Assembly (NCBI RefSeq): GCF_015712065.1
Contig: NZ_JACFYZ010000005.1
Coordinates: forward strand, 271,161 to 335,160
Length of the DNA: 64,000 nt
Direction of reading: 5' to 3'
From: Ectopseudomonas chengduensis
GTDB lineage: Bacteria > Pseudomonadota > Gammaproteobacteria > Pseudomonadales > Pseudomonadaceae
Made by a program: the position numbers and the translations under genes. A model generated the notes under the pieces. It did not search any database and was not told the DNA's origin. It saw only the letters and a list, made by a program, of their open reading frames with translations. Below are positions 17,188-24,254 of the stretch, one piece after another (the stretch's first letter is position 1; the number at the start of each line of letters is the position of its first letter).

Positions 17188-17311
17188 AGGGCTTTCCATA
17201 GGTTGCAGGATGCACGCGGAAGATCCCGACGATATCTCCTCGAATGCTGCGATATTCAGCTGCCCGGCGCATCGTGGCAAGCTACACGCCCTTTTTACGC
17301 CCGGCCCGCCC

Positions 17312-17893
17312 ATGCTCCGCCTGTCCCGCAAGAACCTGCTCATCGCCCTGCTCGCCCTGGCCTGGCTGGCCGGTATGGCGCTGGCTTACCGCTGGTTCGA
17401 AACGCGCTACCTGCGCACCTTCGACGAGCGCGCAGCGGTGTTCTCCGGCGCCGAACTGCAGCTACCCACTGAACTGAGCGGCCCCGGCGCGATCCGCCTG
17501 GTGCATTTCTGGGACCCGGCCTGCCCATGCAATGTCGGCAACCAGCAGCACCTGGCCGAACTGATCGAACAGTACACGCCACAAGGCGTGCAATTTCACG
17601 TCGTGCAGAAGCCCGGCAGCCAGGGCCGCCTGCCCGCCGAACTGGCCGCACTGCAACCCATCGATGAGCTGCCCGGCAGCACCAACCTGCCAGCCAGCCC
17701 TGCCGTGGCGATCTGGGACAAACAGGGCCAGCTGGCCTACTTCGGGCCTTACAGCGAAGGCCTGGTCTGCAACTCGAGCAACAGCTTCATCGAGCCGATT
17801 CTCGAAGCCCTGGCCGCTGGGCGCCGGGTCGACGCCAGCAACACCCTGGCGGTGGGCTGCTTCTGCGACTGGGCCGCGCCGACCAGCAACTGA
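17312..17893 (+). CDS. Membrane-anchored thioredoxin-like protein (DUF6436-like)
   Basis: A 193-residue protein with one N-terminal membrane helix (residues 8-27, NLLIALLALAWLAGMALAYR) and an extracytoplasmic domain. LVHFWDPACPCNVGNQQHL near residues 65-83 resembles a thioredoxin active site with CPC in place of CxxC. SPAVAIWDKQGQLAYFGPYS near residue 135 matches the thioredoxin cis-Pro strand. Further cysteines are in GLVCNSS and GCFCDW. A redox role in the periplasm is inferred. It is divergent from the hydrolase gene; ATG at 17312 is the start that keeps the membrane anchor. Confidence 0.8.
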   Translation: MLRLSRKNLLIALLALAWLAGMALAYRWFETRYLRTFDERAAVFSGAELQLPTELSGPGAIRLVHFWDPACPCNVGNQQHLAELIEQYTPQGVQFHVVQKPGSQGRLPAELAALQPIDELPGSTNLPASPAVAIWDKQGQLAYFGPYSEGLVCNSSNSFIEPILEALAAGRRVDASNTLAVGCFCDWAAPTSN

Positions 17894-17908
17894 CGAGGCC
17901 CGAGCAAC

Positions 17909-18072
17909 GTAGGGTGGGTTAGCCGCCTGTCGCGCTTACCGGGTCGATTAGCCCTGTTTGACGCGGCGTAACCCACCATCGGCGCAATACGAGCTACCGC
18001 CTGGTGGGTTACGCGACGCACCACCTCCGCGGCGTTTGTCGATCCACCTCCAGCGTCGCTAACCCACCCTAC
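17909..18072. repeat. Long palindromic repeat (GTAGGGTGGGTTA style)
   Basis: Starts GTAGGGTGGGTTAGCCGCC and ends GCTAACCCACCCTAC, with internal copies of TAACCCACC and GGTGGGTTAC, so it looks like two nested hairpins. The right end supplies the TAG stop of the AraC-type gene. Confidence 0.82.
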
Positions 18073-19112
18073 GAACGCTCTTCAATCGCCAGTCGATCCG
18101 TGGCGCGATACAGGCCGCGCGGCGTGCTGCCCTGCCAGCGACGAAAAGCGCGGTAGAACGGCGACAGCTCGGCGAAACCGCAGGCCCGCGCCACCTCGCG
18201 TACCCCCACGCCCTGATCCAGCAGGCGCAGCGCACGCAGGCGCCGCACCTCATCATGCAGTGCGCGAAAACTGCTGCCCTGCTCGCTCAGCGAACGCTGC
18301 AAGGCACCGCGATTGCTGCCCAGCGCCAGTGCACAGGCCTCCAGGCTGCAGGTCGTACCGCCCAGATTGACTTCCAGCCAGTAGCGCACCCGCGCCAGCA
18401 ACTGGTTCTCCACCAACTCTGCCAACTGCTTCTCGGCTTCTTCGCTGAGCACCTCGAACAGCCGCGGGCTGGCGCTGCGCGAAGGCCGCGAGAGCAGCGC
18501 ACGCGGCAGGATCAGCACGTCGTGGGGGCGCGAGAACCGCGGTTCGACACCGAGCAGACGGCGATGTTCGGCAAGCTTGCGCGGCGCCCGGTGGCGAAAC
18601 TCGACGCCCATCAACGGCAACTCGCCGCCAGCGGCCGACGCCAGCATCTTGCTCAGCAGCACGGCCAGGCACTCCATCTGCTGACGCAGCGAGCCAACCT
18701 CGCGGTAGTTGAGATCGATCACTAGGTGCGCCTCGTCTCCCTGCTCCTGCAGTCGCGCGGCAAAACCGCCGGAGAGGATGTGCTGGAAGCGCACGAAGGC
18801 TTGCAAGCCCTGACGCAGGTCCCGAGCCGCCAGCAGCAGATAGCTGACCACATCCATCGGCCGTGGCTGCATGACCTCGCCCAGGTGCAGGCCGATATCG
18901 GCGTCACCGCTGATGCCCTCCAGCGCCTGCCAGAAGCGCGGCGCGTTGTCGTGCTCCTCGCGCGCTTCCAGCAACGGCGCCGCCAGCGGCACACCGGCGT
19001 AGGCACGACGGTAGGTGTCGGTCGGGTCGAGCCCCAGCGCCGCCAGGGCCTCGTAGAGCAGCCGACGCAGGGTCGAGGAATGAGTAAGGGCGACGAAGGC
19101 GTTATCGACCAT
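18069..19112 (-). CDS. AraC-family transcriptional regulator
   Basis: A 347-residue regulator with an N-terminal Arabinose_bd-type sensing domain (about residues 20-205) and a C-terminal AraC double HTH (about residues 235-340: LEACALALGSNRGALQRSLSEQGSSFRALHDEV, then GVREVARACGFAELSPFYRAFRRWQGSTPRGLY). The long N-terminal domain is the OruR/VirR type, which usually binds a small hydrophobic or amino-acid-like ligand. It is divergent from the acylase gene hacB, and a perfect 10-bp inverted repeat lies in the shared 120-bp gap. ATG 19112 is used; an in-frame GTG at 19127 would add five residues. Confidence 0.88.
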   Translation of the reverse strand: MVDNAFVALTHSSTLRRLLYEALAALGLDPTDTYRRAYAGVPLAAPLLEAREEHDNAPRFWQALEGISGDADIGLHLGEVMQPRPMDVVSYLLLAARDLRQGLQAFVRFQHILSGGFAARLQEQGDEAHLVIDLNYREVGSLRQQMECLAVLLSKMLASAAGGELPLMGVEFRHRAPRKLAEHRRLLGVEPRFSRPHDVLILPRALLSRPSRSASPRLFEVLSEEAEKQLAELVENQLLARVRYWLEVNLGGTTCSLEACALALGSNRGALQRSLSEQGSSFRALHDEVRRLRALRLLDQGVGVREVARACGFAELSPFYRAFRRWQGSTPRGLYRATDRLAIEERS

Positions 19113-19129
19113 GGCGATCTCTGGCACAT

Positions 19130-19168
19130 ATTGACCATAGACTTTCAGTATTGAGGCATATGGTCAAT
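19130..19168. promoter_or_regulatory. Inverted repeat in the AraC/hacB divergent gap (candidate operator)
   Basis: ATTGACCATA at 19130-19139 and its exact complement TATGGTCAAT at 19159-19168 are separated by 19 bp, so arm centres are 29 bp (about three helical turns) apart. It is the only strong symmetry in the gap between the two divergent starts. Confidence 0.6.
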
Positions 19169-19232
19169 GCCGACACCCACACGCCTGAGCAAAATGCGCG
19201 CACGCTTGCCCCACAACAATAAGGATCGCTGG

Positions 19233-21611
19233 ATGAAACGTTCCCTGACCGCCCTTGCGCTGGTGATTGCAGCCGCAGCTGGCGGCATGACCTGGTACCT
19301 GCATGACAAACAACCGCAACGCGATGGCGAGCTGGTACTCGGCGCCCTGCAGGCGCCGGTCACGGTCGACTACGACGAACGCGGCGTGCCACACATACGC
19401 GCCGAGAATGAAGCGGACATGTACCGCGCCCTCGGTTTCGTCCACGCCCAGGATCGCCTGTTCCAGATGGAGCTGCTGCGGCGCCTGGCGCGCGGCGAAC
19501 TGGCCGAGGTGCTCGGCGAAAAGCTGGTGCCCACCGACCGCCTGTTCCGCACCCTGGAAATCGGCCGCCACGCCGATGCCTACGCCGCCAGACTGGATGC
19601 CAACAGCCCGTCCACCCAGGCGCTGCAGCACTATCTCGAAGGGGTCAACCAGTACCAGGCCAGCCGCCCACGTCCGCTGGAGTTCGACCTGCTGGGCATC
19701 GAGCCACGCCCTTTCACCATGGCCGATACGCTCAGCATCGCTGGCTACATGGCCTACAGCTTCGCCGCAGCCCTGCGCACCGAACCGGTGATGACCCATA
19801 TCCGTAATGCGCTGAGCGCGGACTATCTCGAGCTGTTCGATCTCGACTGGCATCCGCAGGGTGTGCTCGGCACCTCCCTGGCCGCCGGCGACTGGCAAGA
19901 CCTTTCCGCCCTCGCTCAACTCAGCAACAGCGCCCTGGAGGGCACCGGCCTGCCGCAGTTCGAAGGCAGCAACGCCTGGGTGGTATCCGGCAGCCGCACG
20001 GCCAGCGGCAAGCCACTGCTGGCGGGCGACCCGCATATTCGCTTCTCGCTGCCTGCCGTCTGGTACGAAGCGCACCTGCAGGCACCCGGCTACGAGCTGT
20101 ATGGCTACCACCACGCGCTGATTCCCAGCGCCATGCTCGGCCACAATCGCAACTTCGCCTGGAGCCTGACCATGTTCCAGAACGACGACCTCGACCTGAT
20201 CGCCGAGCGCGTCAATCCGGATAACGCCAACCAGGTCTGGTACCAGGGCAACTGGGTAGACCTCGAACAGCGCACCGAAACCATCCGGGTCAAAGGTGTC
20301 GAGCCGGTGCAGATCACCCTGCGCCGCTCGCCGCACGGGCCGATCATCAACGATGCCCTGGGCCAGACCAGCGGCAGCACGCCGATCGCCATGTGGTGGG
20401 CCTTCCTCGAAACCGACAACCCGATGCTCGACGCCTTCTACCAGCTGGGCCGCGCCGACAGCCTGGACAAGGCCCGCGCCGCCGTCGAGAAGATCGAAGC
20501 GCCCGGCCTCAATGTGCTCTGGGCCAGTGCCAGCGGTGATATTGGCTGGTGGGCCGCAGCCAAGCTGCCGCTGCGCCCGGCCGGGGTCAACCCGACCTTC
20601 ATTCTCGATGGCGCCAGCGGTGAAGCGGACAAGCTCGGCTACCACCCCTTCAGCGCCAACCCGCAGGAAGAGAACCCGGAGCGCGGCTACATTCTCTCGG
20701 CCAACTACCAGCCCGTACCGGCCAGTGGCATCGAGATTCCCGGTTACTACAACCTGCCCGATCGTGGCCAGCGCCTGAACCAGCACCTGAGCGACGCCTC
20801 GGTGAAGTGGGATACGCACAACAGCCAGGCACTGCAGCTCGACCCCGGTACCGGCTACGGCCCGCGCCTGCTGGCACCGATCCTCGACGAACTGCGCGCC
20901 GCTGCGGCGACCGATGAGGAGCGCGCACTGGCGGAACAACTGGCCGAGTGGAATGGCGACCACGCACTCGATTCCGCGGCCGCTACCCTGTTCAACCAGC
21001 TGACCTATCAGCTTGCCCGCGAAGCCATGGCCGACGAGCTGGGCGAGGTGTTCTTCGACAGCCTGCTGCAAACCCGCGTGCTCGACACTGCCCTGCCACG
21101 CCTGACCGCCAATGCCGACTCGCCCTGGTGGAATCGCCAAGGCAGCGAGCAACGCGAAAGCCGCGCACAGATCGTCGCCGACGCCTGGCACGCCAGCCTG
21201 ACGCATCTACGCAGCGTGCTCGGCAATGATGTCGAGGCCTGGAACTGGGGCCGCGGTCATACCCTCACCCATCAGCACGCACTTGGCCAGCAGCGGCCGC
21301 TGGCCTGGCTGCTGAACGTCGGCCCGTTTGCCGCACCAGGCGGCCATGAAACGCCGAACAACCTCTCGCACAAGGTGGGCCCGGCGCCCTGGCCCGTGGT
21401 CTATGGTCCTTCCACCCGACGGCTGGTCGACCTGGCCGATGCCGACAAGGCGCTGGGCGGCATTCCCGTCGGCCAGAGCGGCGTGCCGTTCGACGCGCAT
21501 TACGGCGATCAGGCGGCGCCCCATGTGGTCGGCAAGTATCAGCCACAGCACCTGAGCGAGGCCGACGTCAAAGCCAACAGCCAGGGCACGCTGAAACTGC
21601 TGCCACGCTGA
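19233..21611 (+). CDS. hacB: Penicillin amidase-family acylase, HacB-type
   Basis: An N-terminal-nucleophile hydrolase of 792 residues made as a precursor and cut into two subunits in the periplasm. Residues 1-24 form a signal peptide (LTALALVIAAAAGGMTWYL). The small subunit has LGFVHAQDRLFQMELLRR. The new N-terminal Ser of the large subunit is Ser246 in EGSNAWVVSGSRTASGKPLL, with AGDPHIRFSLPAVWYE following. The closest known relative by position and sequence is P. aeruginosa HacB (PA0305), an acyl-homoserine lactone acylase. ATG at 19233 has AAGGA 7 bp upstream. Whether it acts on signals or another amide is not known. The AraC regulator divergent to it is a candidate controller. Confidence 0.9.
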   Translation: MKRSLTALALVIAAAAGGMTWYLHDKQPQRDGELVLGALQAPVTVDYDERGVPHIRAENEADMYRALGFVHAQDRLFQMELLRRLARGELAEVLGEKLVPTDRLFRTLEIGRHADAYAARLDANSPSTQALQHYLEGVNQYQASRPRPLEFDLLGIEPRPFTMADTLSIAGYMAYSFAAALRTEPVMTHIRNALSADYLELFDLDWHPQGVLGTSLAAGDWQDLSALAQLSNSALEGTGLPQFEGSNAWVVSGSRTASGKPLLAGDPHIRFSLPAVWYEAHLQAPGYELYGYHHALIPSAMLGHNRNFAWSLTMFQNDDLDLIAERVNPDNANQVWYQGNWVDLEQRTETIRVKGVEPVQITLRRSPHGPIINDALGQTSGSTPIAMWWAFLETDNPMLDAFYQLGRADSLDKARAAVEKIEAPGLNVLWASASGDIGWWAAAKLPLRPAGVNPTFILDGASGEADKLGYHPFSANPQEENPERGYILSANYQPVPASGIEIPGYYNLPDRGQRLNQHLSDASVKWDTHNSQALQLDPGTGYGPRLLAPILDELRAAAATDEERALAEQLAEWNGDHALDSAAATLFNQLTYQLAREAMADELGEVFFDSLLQTRVLDTALPRLTANADSPWWNRQGSEQRESRAQIVADAWHASLTHLRSVLGNDVEAWNWGRGHTLTHQHALGQQRPLAWLLNVGPFAAPGGHETPNNLSHKVGPAPWPVVYGPSTRRLVDLADADKALGGIPVGQSGVPFDAHYGDQAAPHVVGKYQPQHLSEADVKANSQGTLKLLPR

Positions 21612-21639
21612 ACAACCATCCAGCCCCCCAGAACAGCGT

Positions 21640-21685
21640 GGTGCGCCAGCGGTGCATCACGCTGCACGCTGGTGCACCGTGGCGC
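21640..21685. promoter_or_regulatory. GGTGC/GCACC-rich imperfect dyads, candidate NtrC enhancer
   Basis: Overlapping symmetrical motifs TGCGCCAGCGGTGCA, GTGCATCACGCTGCAC and TGCACGCTGGTGCA lie 80-120 bp before the sigma-54 promoter. They resemble NtrC sites (TGCAC...GGTGCA) but have half-site spacing 2-3 bp shorter than the usual 17-bp site. Confidence 0.4.
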
Positions 21686-21761
21686 CGCAACTGGCGCCAT
21701 AGCCCTCGCCCGCGGGCCTCAAACCCAGCGAAATAGCGCCTTCCCGCTGCGGTAATAAAAT

Positions 21762-21778
21762 TGGCACACGCCCTGCAT
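21762..21778 (+). promoter_or_regulatory. Sigma-54 promoter of the NrsZ-like sRNA
   Basis: TGGCACACGCCCTGCAT fits TGGCACR-N4-TTGCW with one mismatch. GG (21763-21764) and GC (21775-21776) are exactly 10 bp apart. A start near 21788 is predicted. Confidence 0.8.
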
Positions 21779-21787
21779 ATGCTAAGG

Positions 21788-21952
21788 CAATCCCAGTTTC
21801 GGGGACCTTGGTACAGGCAGGCCGGGGAATCCCCTTCTTTATTCGACGCCACCGCGCGTCATGTGTAACGCGCCGCTGCTCTGCCAATGAGCACGGCGCC
21901 ACCCGTTTCGGGGACCTTGGTACAGGCAGGCCGGGGAATCCCCTTCTTTATT
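21788..21952 (+). ncRNA. nrsZ: NrsZ-like nitrogen-regulated small RNA
   Basis: The predicted transcript holds two identical 48-nt units (21796-21843 and 21905-21952) 109 bp apart, each beginning GTTTCGGGGACCTTGGTACA and ending in GGGGAATCCCC plus a U-rich tail. The unit can fold as a stem whose GGGGA and UCCCC arms precede TTCTTTATT, so each copy looks like a terminator hairpin. In P. aeruginosa NrsZ is an RpoN/NtrC-dependent, processed sRNA encoded between ntrC and PA5126; here the same position beside the PA5126-like gene and the sigma-54 promoter are kept, but ntrBC is not adjacent. The second unit overlaps the last codon of the convergent gene. Identity is inferred from context and architecture, not from alignment. 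Confidence 0.75.
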
Positions 21953-22391
21953 TGGGACGCAGCGTCAGGCGCGCCCGCCAACGTCCATCCTCTTGCGCAC
22001 CGCGCCACTCCCCGTCCAGCGGACGGGGTGACACCAGCACCAGCAGCAGATCCCGTCCGTCGCGCTCCACGCGCCAGTTCACCAGCCCCAGCGGCAGTTT
22101 CAATTGCCCCTCACGCACCCGCCCGTAGGCATCCTCGTAGCGATACACCAGGGCGCCGTCGACATGTTCGGCCTGCGCCTGTGGCTCACGGTTGAACCAG
22201 AGCTGCAACCCCTGTTCCCAGGCCTCGGCATCCTCGATACGCAGACGTGGTGGATCGAACACGCGGCCGATCATCATGCCGACGAGAAAGGCGATCAGCA
22301 TCACCGATGCCACGAAACGCCAGCGCAAACGCGGCCGTGGATCTTCTGGCGGCGTAGAATGGCGCTCGTCCCAGCGCTCGGAGTGTTGCAT
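21948..22391 (-). CDS. Membrane-anchored protein of unknown function (PA5126-like)
   Basis: A 147-residue protein with one membrane helix at about residues 25-43 ([19 protein letters not shown]) after a charged, Pro/Arg-rich N-terminus, and an extracytoplasmic beta-rich domain ([41 protein letters not shown]). I do not recognise a named family. The ATG at 22389-22391 overlaps the ATG of trmL on the other strand; an in-frame ATG 12 bp further upstream also exists. The TAA stop is within the terminator stem of the sRNA. The gene lies next to trmL in the same order as PA5126/PA5127. Confidence 0.8.
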   Translation of the reverse strand: MQHSERWDERHSTPPEDPRPRLRWRFVASVMLIAFLVGMMIGRVFDPPRLRIEDAEAWEQGLQLWFNREPQAQAEHVDGALVYRYEDAYGRVREGQLKLPLGLVNWRVERDGRDLLLVLVSPRPLDGEWRGAQEDGRWRARLTLRPK

Positions 22392-22854
22392 GTTCCACGT
22401 CATCCTCTTTCAACCGGAAATTCCGCCCAATACCGGCAACATTATCAGGCTGTGCGCCAACAGCGGCTGCCAGCTGCACCTGATCGAGCCGCTAGGCTTC
22501 GAACTGGACGACAAGCGCCTGCGTCGCGCCGGCCTGGATTATCACGAATACGCCACCCTCAAGCGTCACCCGGACCTGCAGAGCTGCCTCGACAGCCTTG
22601 GCCAGCCGCGCCTGTTCGCCTTCACCACCAAGGGCTCGCAGCCGTTCCACGAGATCGCCTACCAGCCCGGCGACGCGTTTCTGTTCGGCCCGGAAAGCCG
22701 TGGCCTGCCCGAGGACGTACGTAACGCGCTGCCGCCGGAGCAACGCGTACGCCTGCCGATGCGCGCCGGTTGCCGCAGCCTGAACCTGTCCAATACCGTG
22801 GCCGTCACCGTTTACGAGGCCTGGCGGCAGAACGGCTTCGCTGGCGCCGACTAA
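22390..22854 (+). CDS. trmL: tRNA (cytidine/uridine-34-2'-O)-methyltransferase TrmL
   Basis: TrmL 2'-O-methylates the wobble base of tRNA-Leu isoacceptors. The 154-residue length and SPOUT-fold motifs are typical: [31 protein letters not shown] at the start, [10 protein letters not shown] near residue 99, and the trefoil-knot motif [19 protein letters not shown] near residue 130. GGAG lies 6 bp before the ATG. The start codon shares two bases with the start codon of the divergent gene, so promoters must lie inside opposing coding sequence. A bidirectional terminator separates it from convergent secB. Confidence 0.95.
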   Translation: MFHVILFQPEIPPNTGNIIRLCANSGCQLHLIEPLGFELDDKRLRRAGLDYHEYATLKRHPDLQSCLDSLGQPRLFAFTTKGSQPFHEIAYQPGDAFLFGPESRGLPEDVRNALPPEQRVRLPMRAGCRSLNLSNTVAVTVYEAWRQNGFAGAD

Positions 22855-22870
22855 GGCCGCGAGCGGACAC

Positions 22871-22897
22871 AAAAAAGCGCCCCGAGGGGCGCTTTTT
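22871..22897. terminator. Bidirectional rho-independent terminator between trmL and secB
   Basis: AAAAAA-GCGCCCC-GA-GGGGCGC-TTTTT is symmetrical and can stop transcription from both sides. Confidence 0.92.
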
Positions 22898-22917
22898 CAT
22901 GCAAGCGAACCGAGCAC

Positions 22918-23403
22918 TTAGTGAGCAGTGGTTTCGCCGGCTTGCTGCATGCGCTGCAGCTCCTGGGCGTACAGCGCGTCGAAGTTCACCGGCGACAGCA
23001 TCAGGGCCGGGAACGAACCGCGGATCACCAGGCTGTCCAGCGCTTCACGGGCGTACGGGAACAGGATGTTCGGGCAGAAGGCACCGAGGGTGTGGCTCAT
23101 CGAGGCAGCGTCCAGGCCCTTGATCAGGAAGATGCCCGCTTGCTGCACTTCGGCGATGAAGGCGACTTCTTCGCCGTTCTTGACTGTCACCGACAGAGTC
23201 AGCACCACCTCGTGGAAGTCGCCTTCCAGGGCCTTCTGGCGGGTGTTCAGATCCAGACCGACACTCGGCGTCCACTCCTGGCGGAAGATTTCCGGGCTCT
23301 TCGGCGCTTCGAAGGACAGGTCCTTGACGTAGATGCGCTGCAGGGAAAATTGCGGATTCTGCGAATCGGCAGCGGCTGCGCCGCTGTTGGCTTGCTCGGT
23401 CAT
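22918..23403 (-). CDS. secB: Protein-export chaperone SecB
   Basis: SecB is a cytoplasmic tetrameric chaperone that holds preproteins unfolded and delivers them to SecA. The 161-residue protein has the conserved [17 protein letters not shown] near residue 25, [27 protein letters not shown] near residue 70, and [37 protein letters not shown] towards the end. Length and motifs are complete. It is last in a yibN-grxC-secB cluster on the minus strand, the same grouping as in E. coli. Confidence 0.97.
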   Translation of the reverse strand: MTEQANSGAAAADSQNPQFSLQRIYVKDLSFEAPKSPEIFRQEWTPSVGLDLNTRQKALEGDFHEVVLTLSVTVKNGEEVAFIAEVQQAGIFLIKGLDAASMSHTLGAFCPNILFPYAREALDSLVIRGSFPALMLSPVNFDALYAQELQRMQQAGETTAH

Positions 23404-23431
23404 GGCGTTTGCCTTCCTTAACGTTGAGGTT

Positions 23432-23692
23432 TCAAGCGGGGCTCTGCAGCAGGGCGTCGAGCTTGCCGGCGCGCTCCAGGGCGTAGAGGTCGTCACAGCC
23501 ACCCACATGGGTGCTGCCGATCCAGATTTGCGGCACCGAGGTGCGACCAGCCTTGCGGGTCATCTCCGCGCGGATGGCCGGCTGGCCGTCGACGCGAATT
23601 TCCTCGAAGTCCACCCCTTTGCTGGCCAGCAGCTGCTTGGCGCGCATGCAGTAGGGACACCAGTCGCTGGAGTAGACGACCACGCTGGTCAT
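23432..23692 (-). CDS. grxC: Glutaredoxin 3
   Basis: An 86-residue dithiol glutaredoxin. The active site is WCPYCMRAK at residues 11-19, and the glutathione-binding motifs [23 protein letters not shown] follow near residue 50. It reduces disulphides and glutathionylated proteins using glutathione in the cytoplasm. It starts 1 bp after the yibN stop (TGACATG arrangement), so the pair is likely translated together, and it lies 28 bp before secB. Confidence 0.95.
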   Translation of the reverse strand: MTSVVVYSSDWCPYCMRAKQLLASKGVDFEEIRVDGQPAIRAEMTRKAGRTSVPQIWIGSTHVGGCDDLYALERAGKLDALLQSPA

Positions 23693-23693
23693 G

Positions 23694-24107
23694 TCACTTC
23701 ACCAGCGGCAGGTTGTCGCCACGCCAGGTAGCGATGCCACCGGACAGCTTGGCGGCGGTAAAACCGGCTTTCTTCAGCTCGCGGGCGACGCTGCCAGCAT
23801 GCTGACCCATGGCGTCGACGACGACGATGGTCTTGGCCTTGTGCTTTTCCAGCTCGGCGATACGTGCCACCACCTTGTCGTAAGGGATGTGCAGCGAATC
23901 GACGATATGCCCGGCGGAGAAGTCCTTCTGCGCGCGCACGTCGAGCACAACGCCCTTGTCGCTGTTGACCAGCGCGGTGAGCTCGCGGCTCGACAGGCTC
24001 TGCCCGCCCTTGCGCATTTCGGTGACGATCAGCAACACCAGCAGAACGGCGAACATTCCACTCAGTACGTAGTGGTTGATGATGAATTCAATCAGGTTGG
24101 CGAACAT
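23694..24107 (-). CDS. yibN: YibN-type rhodanese-like membrane protein
   Basis: A 137-residue protein with one N-terminal membrane helix (residues 9-26, YVLSGMFAVLLVLLIVTE) and a rhodanese-fold domain: VVLDVRAQKDFSAGHIVDSLHIPYD and GGIATWRGDNLPLVK. The loop that usually carries the catalytic Cys reads VVVDAMGQHAGS, so no cysteine is present and sulphur transfer in the classical way is unlikely. E. coli YibN, also next to grxC and secB, shows the same anchored layout. Its role may be structural or linked to protein export. Confidence 0.88.
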   Translation of the reverse strand: MFANLIEFIINHYVLSGMFAVLLVLLIVTEMRKGGQSLSSRELTALVNSDKGVVLDVRAQKDFSAGHIVDSLHIPYDKVVARIAELEKHKAKTIVVVDAMGQHAGSVARELKKAGFTAAKLSGGIATWRGDNLPLVK

Positions 24108-24254
24108 CTATATGGCCCAGGACGGTAAAATGCCGGCCAGTATACACAGCCCCACAGGTCGGCCAAACCCCGTCTGGCAGTGACGCGCCAGGCGCTTGGC
24201 CCTAAAATGCCGGGCTGTTTCCTTGCCCCCTCAGACGCAGAGCGAGCCAGTTCA

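Noticed and set aside
19164..21206. A 680-codon open frame opposite hacB
   Set aside because: Antisense to a conserved acylase with signal peptide and catalytic Ser; no domain is recognisable in the antisense product.
21796..21952. Phage or island attachment sites (48-bp direct repeats)
   Set aside because: Only 61 bp lies between the copies, both end in terminator-like hairpins, and a sigma-54 promoter precedes them; a small RNA explains them better.
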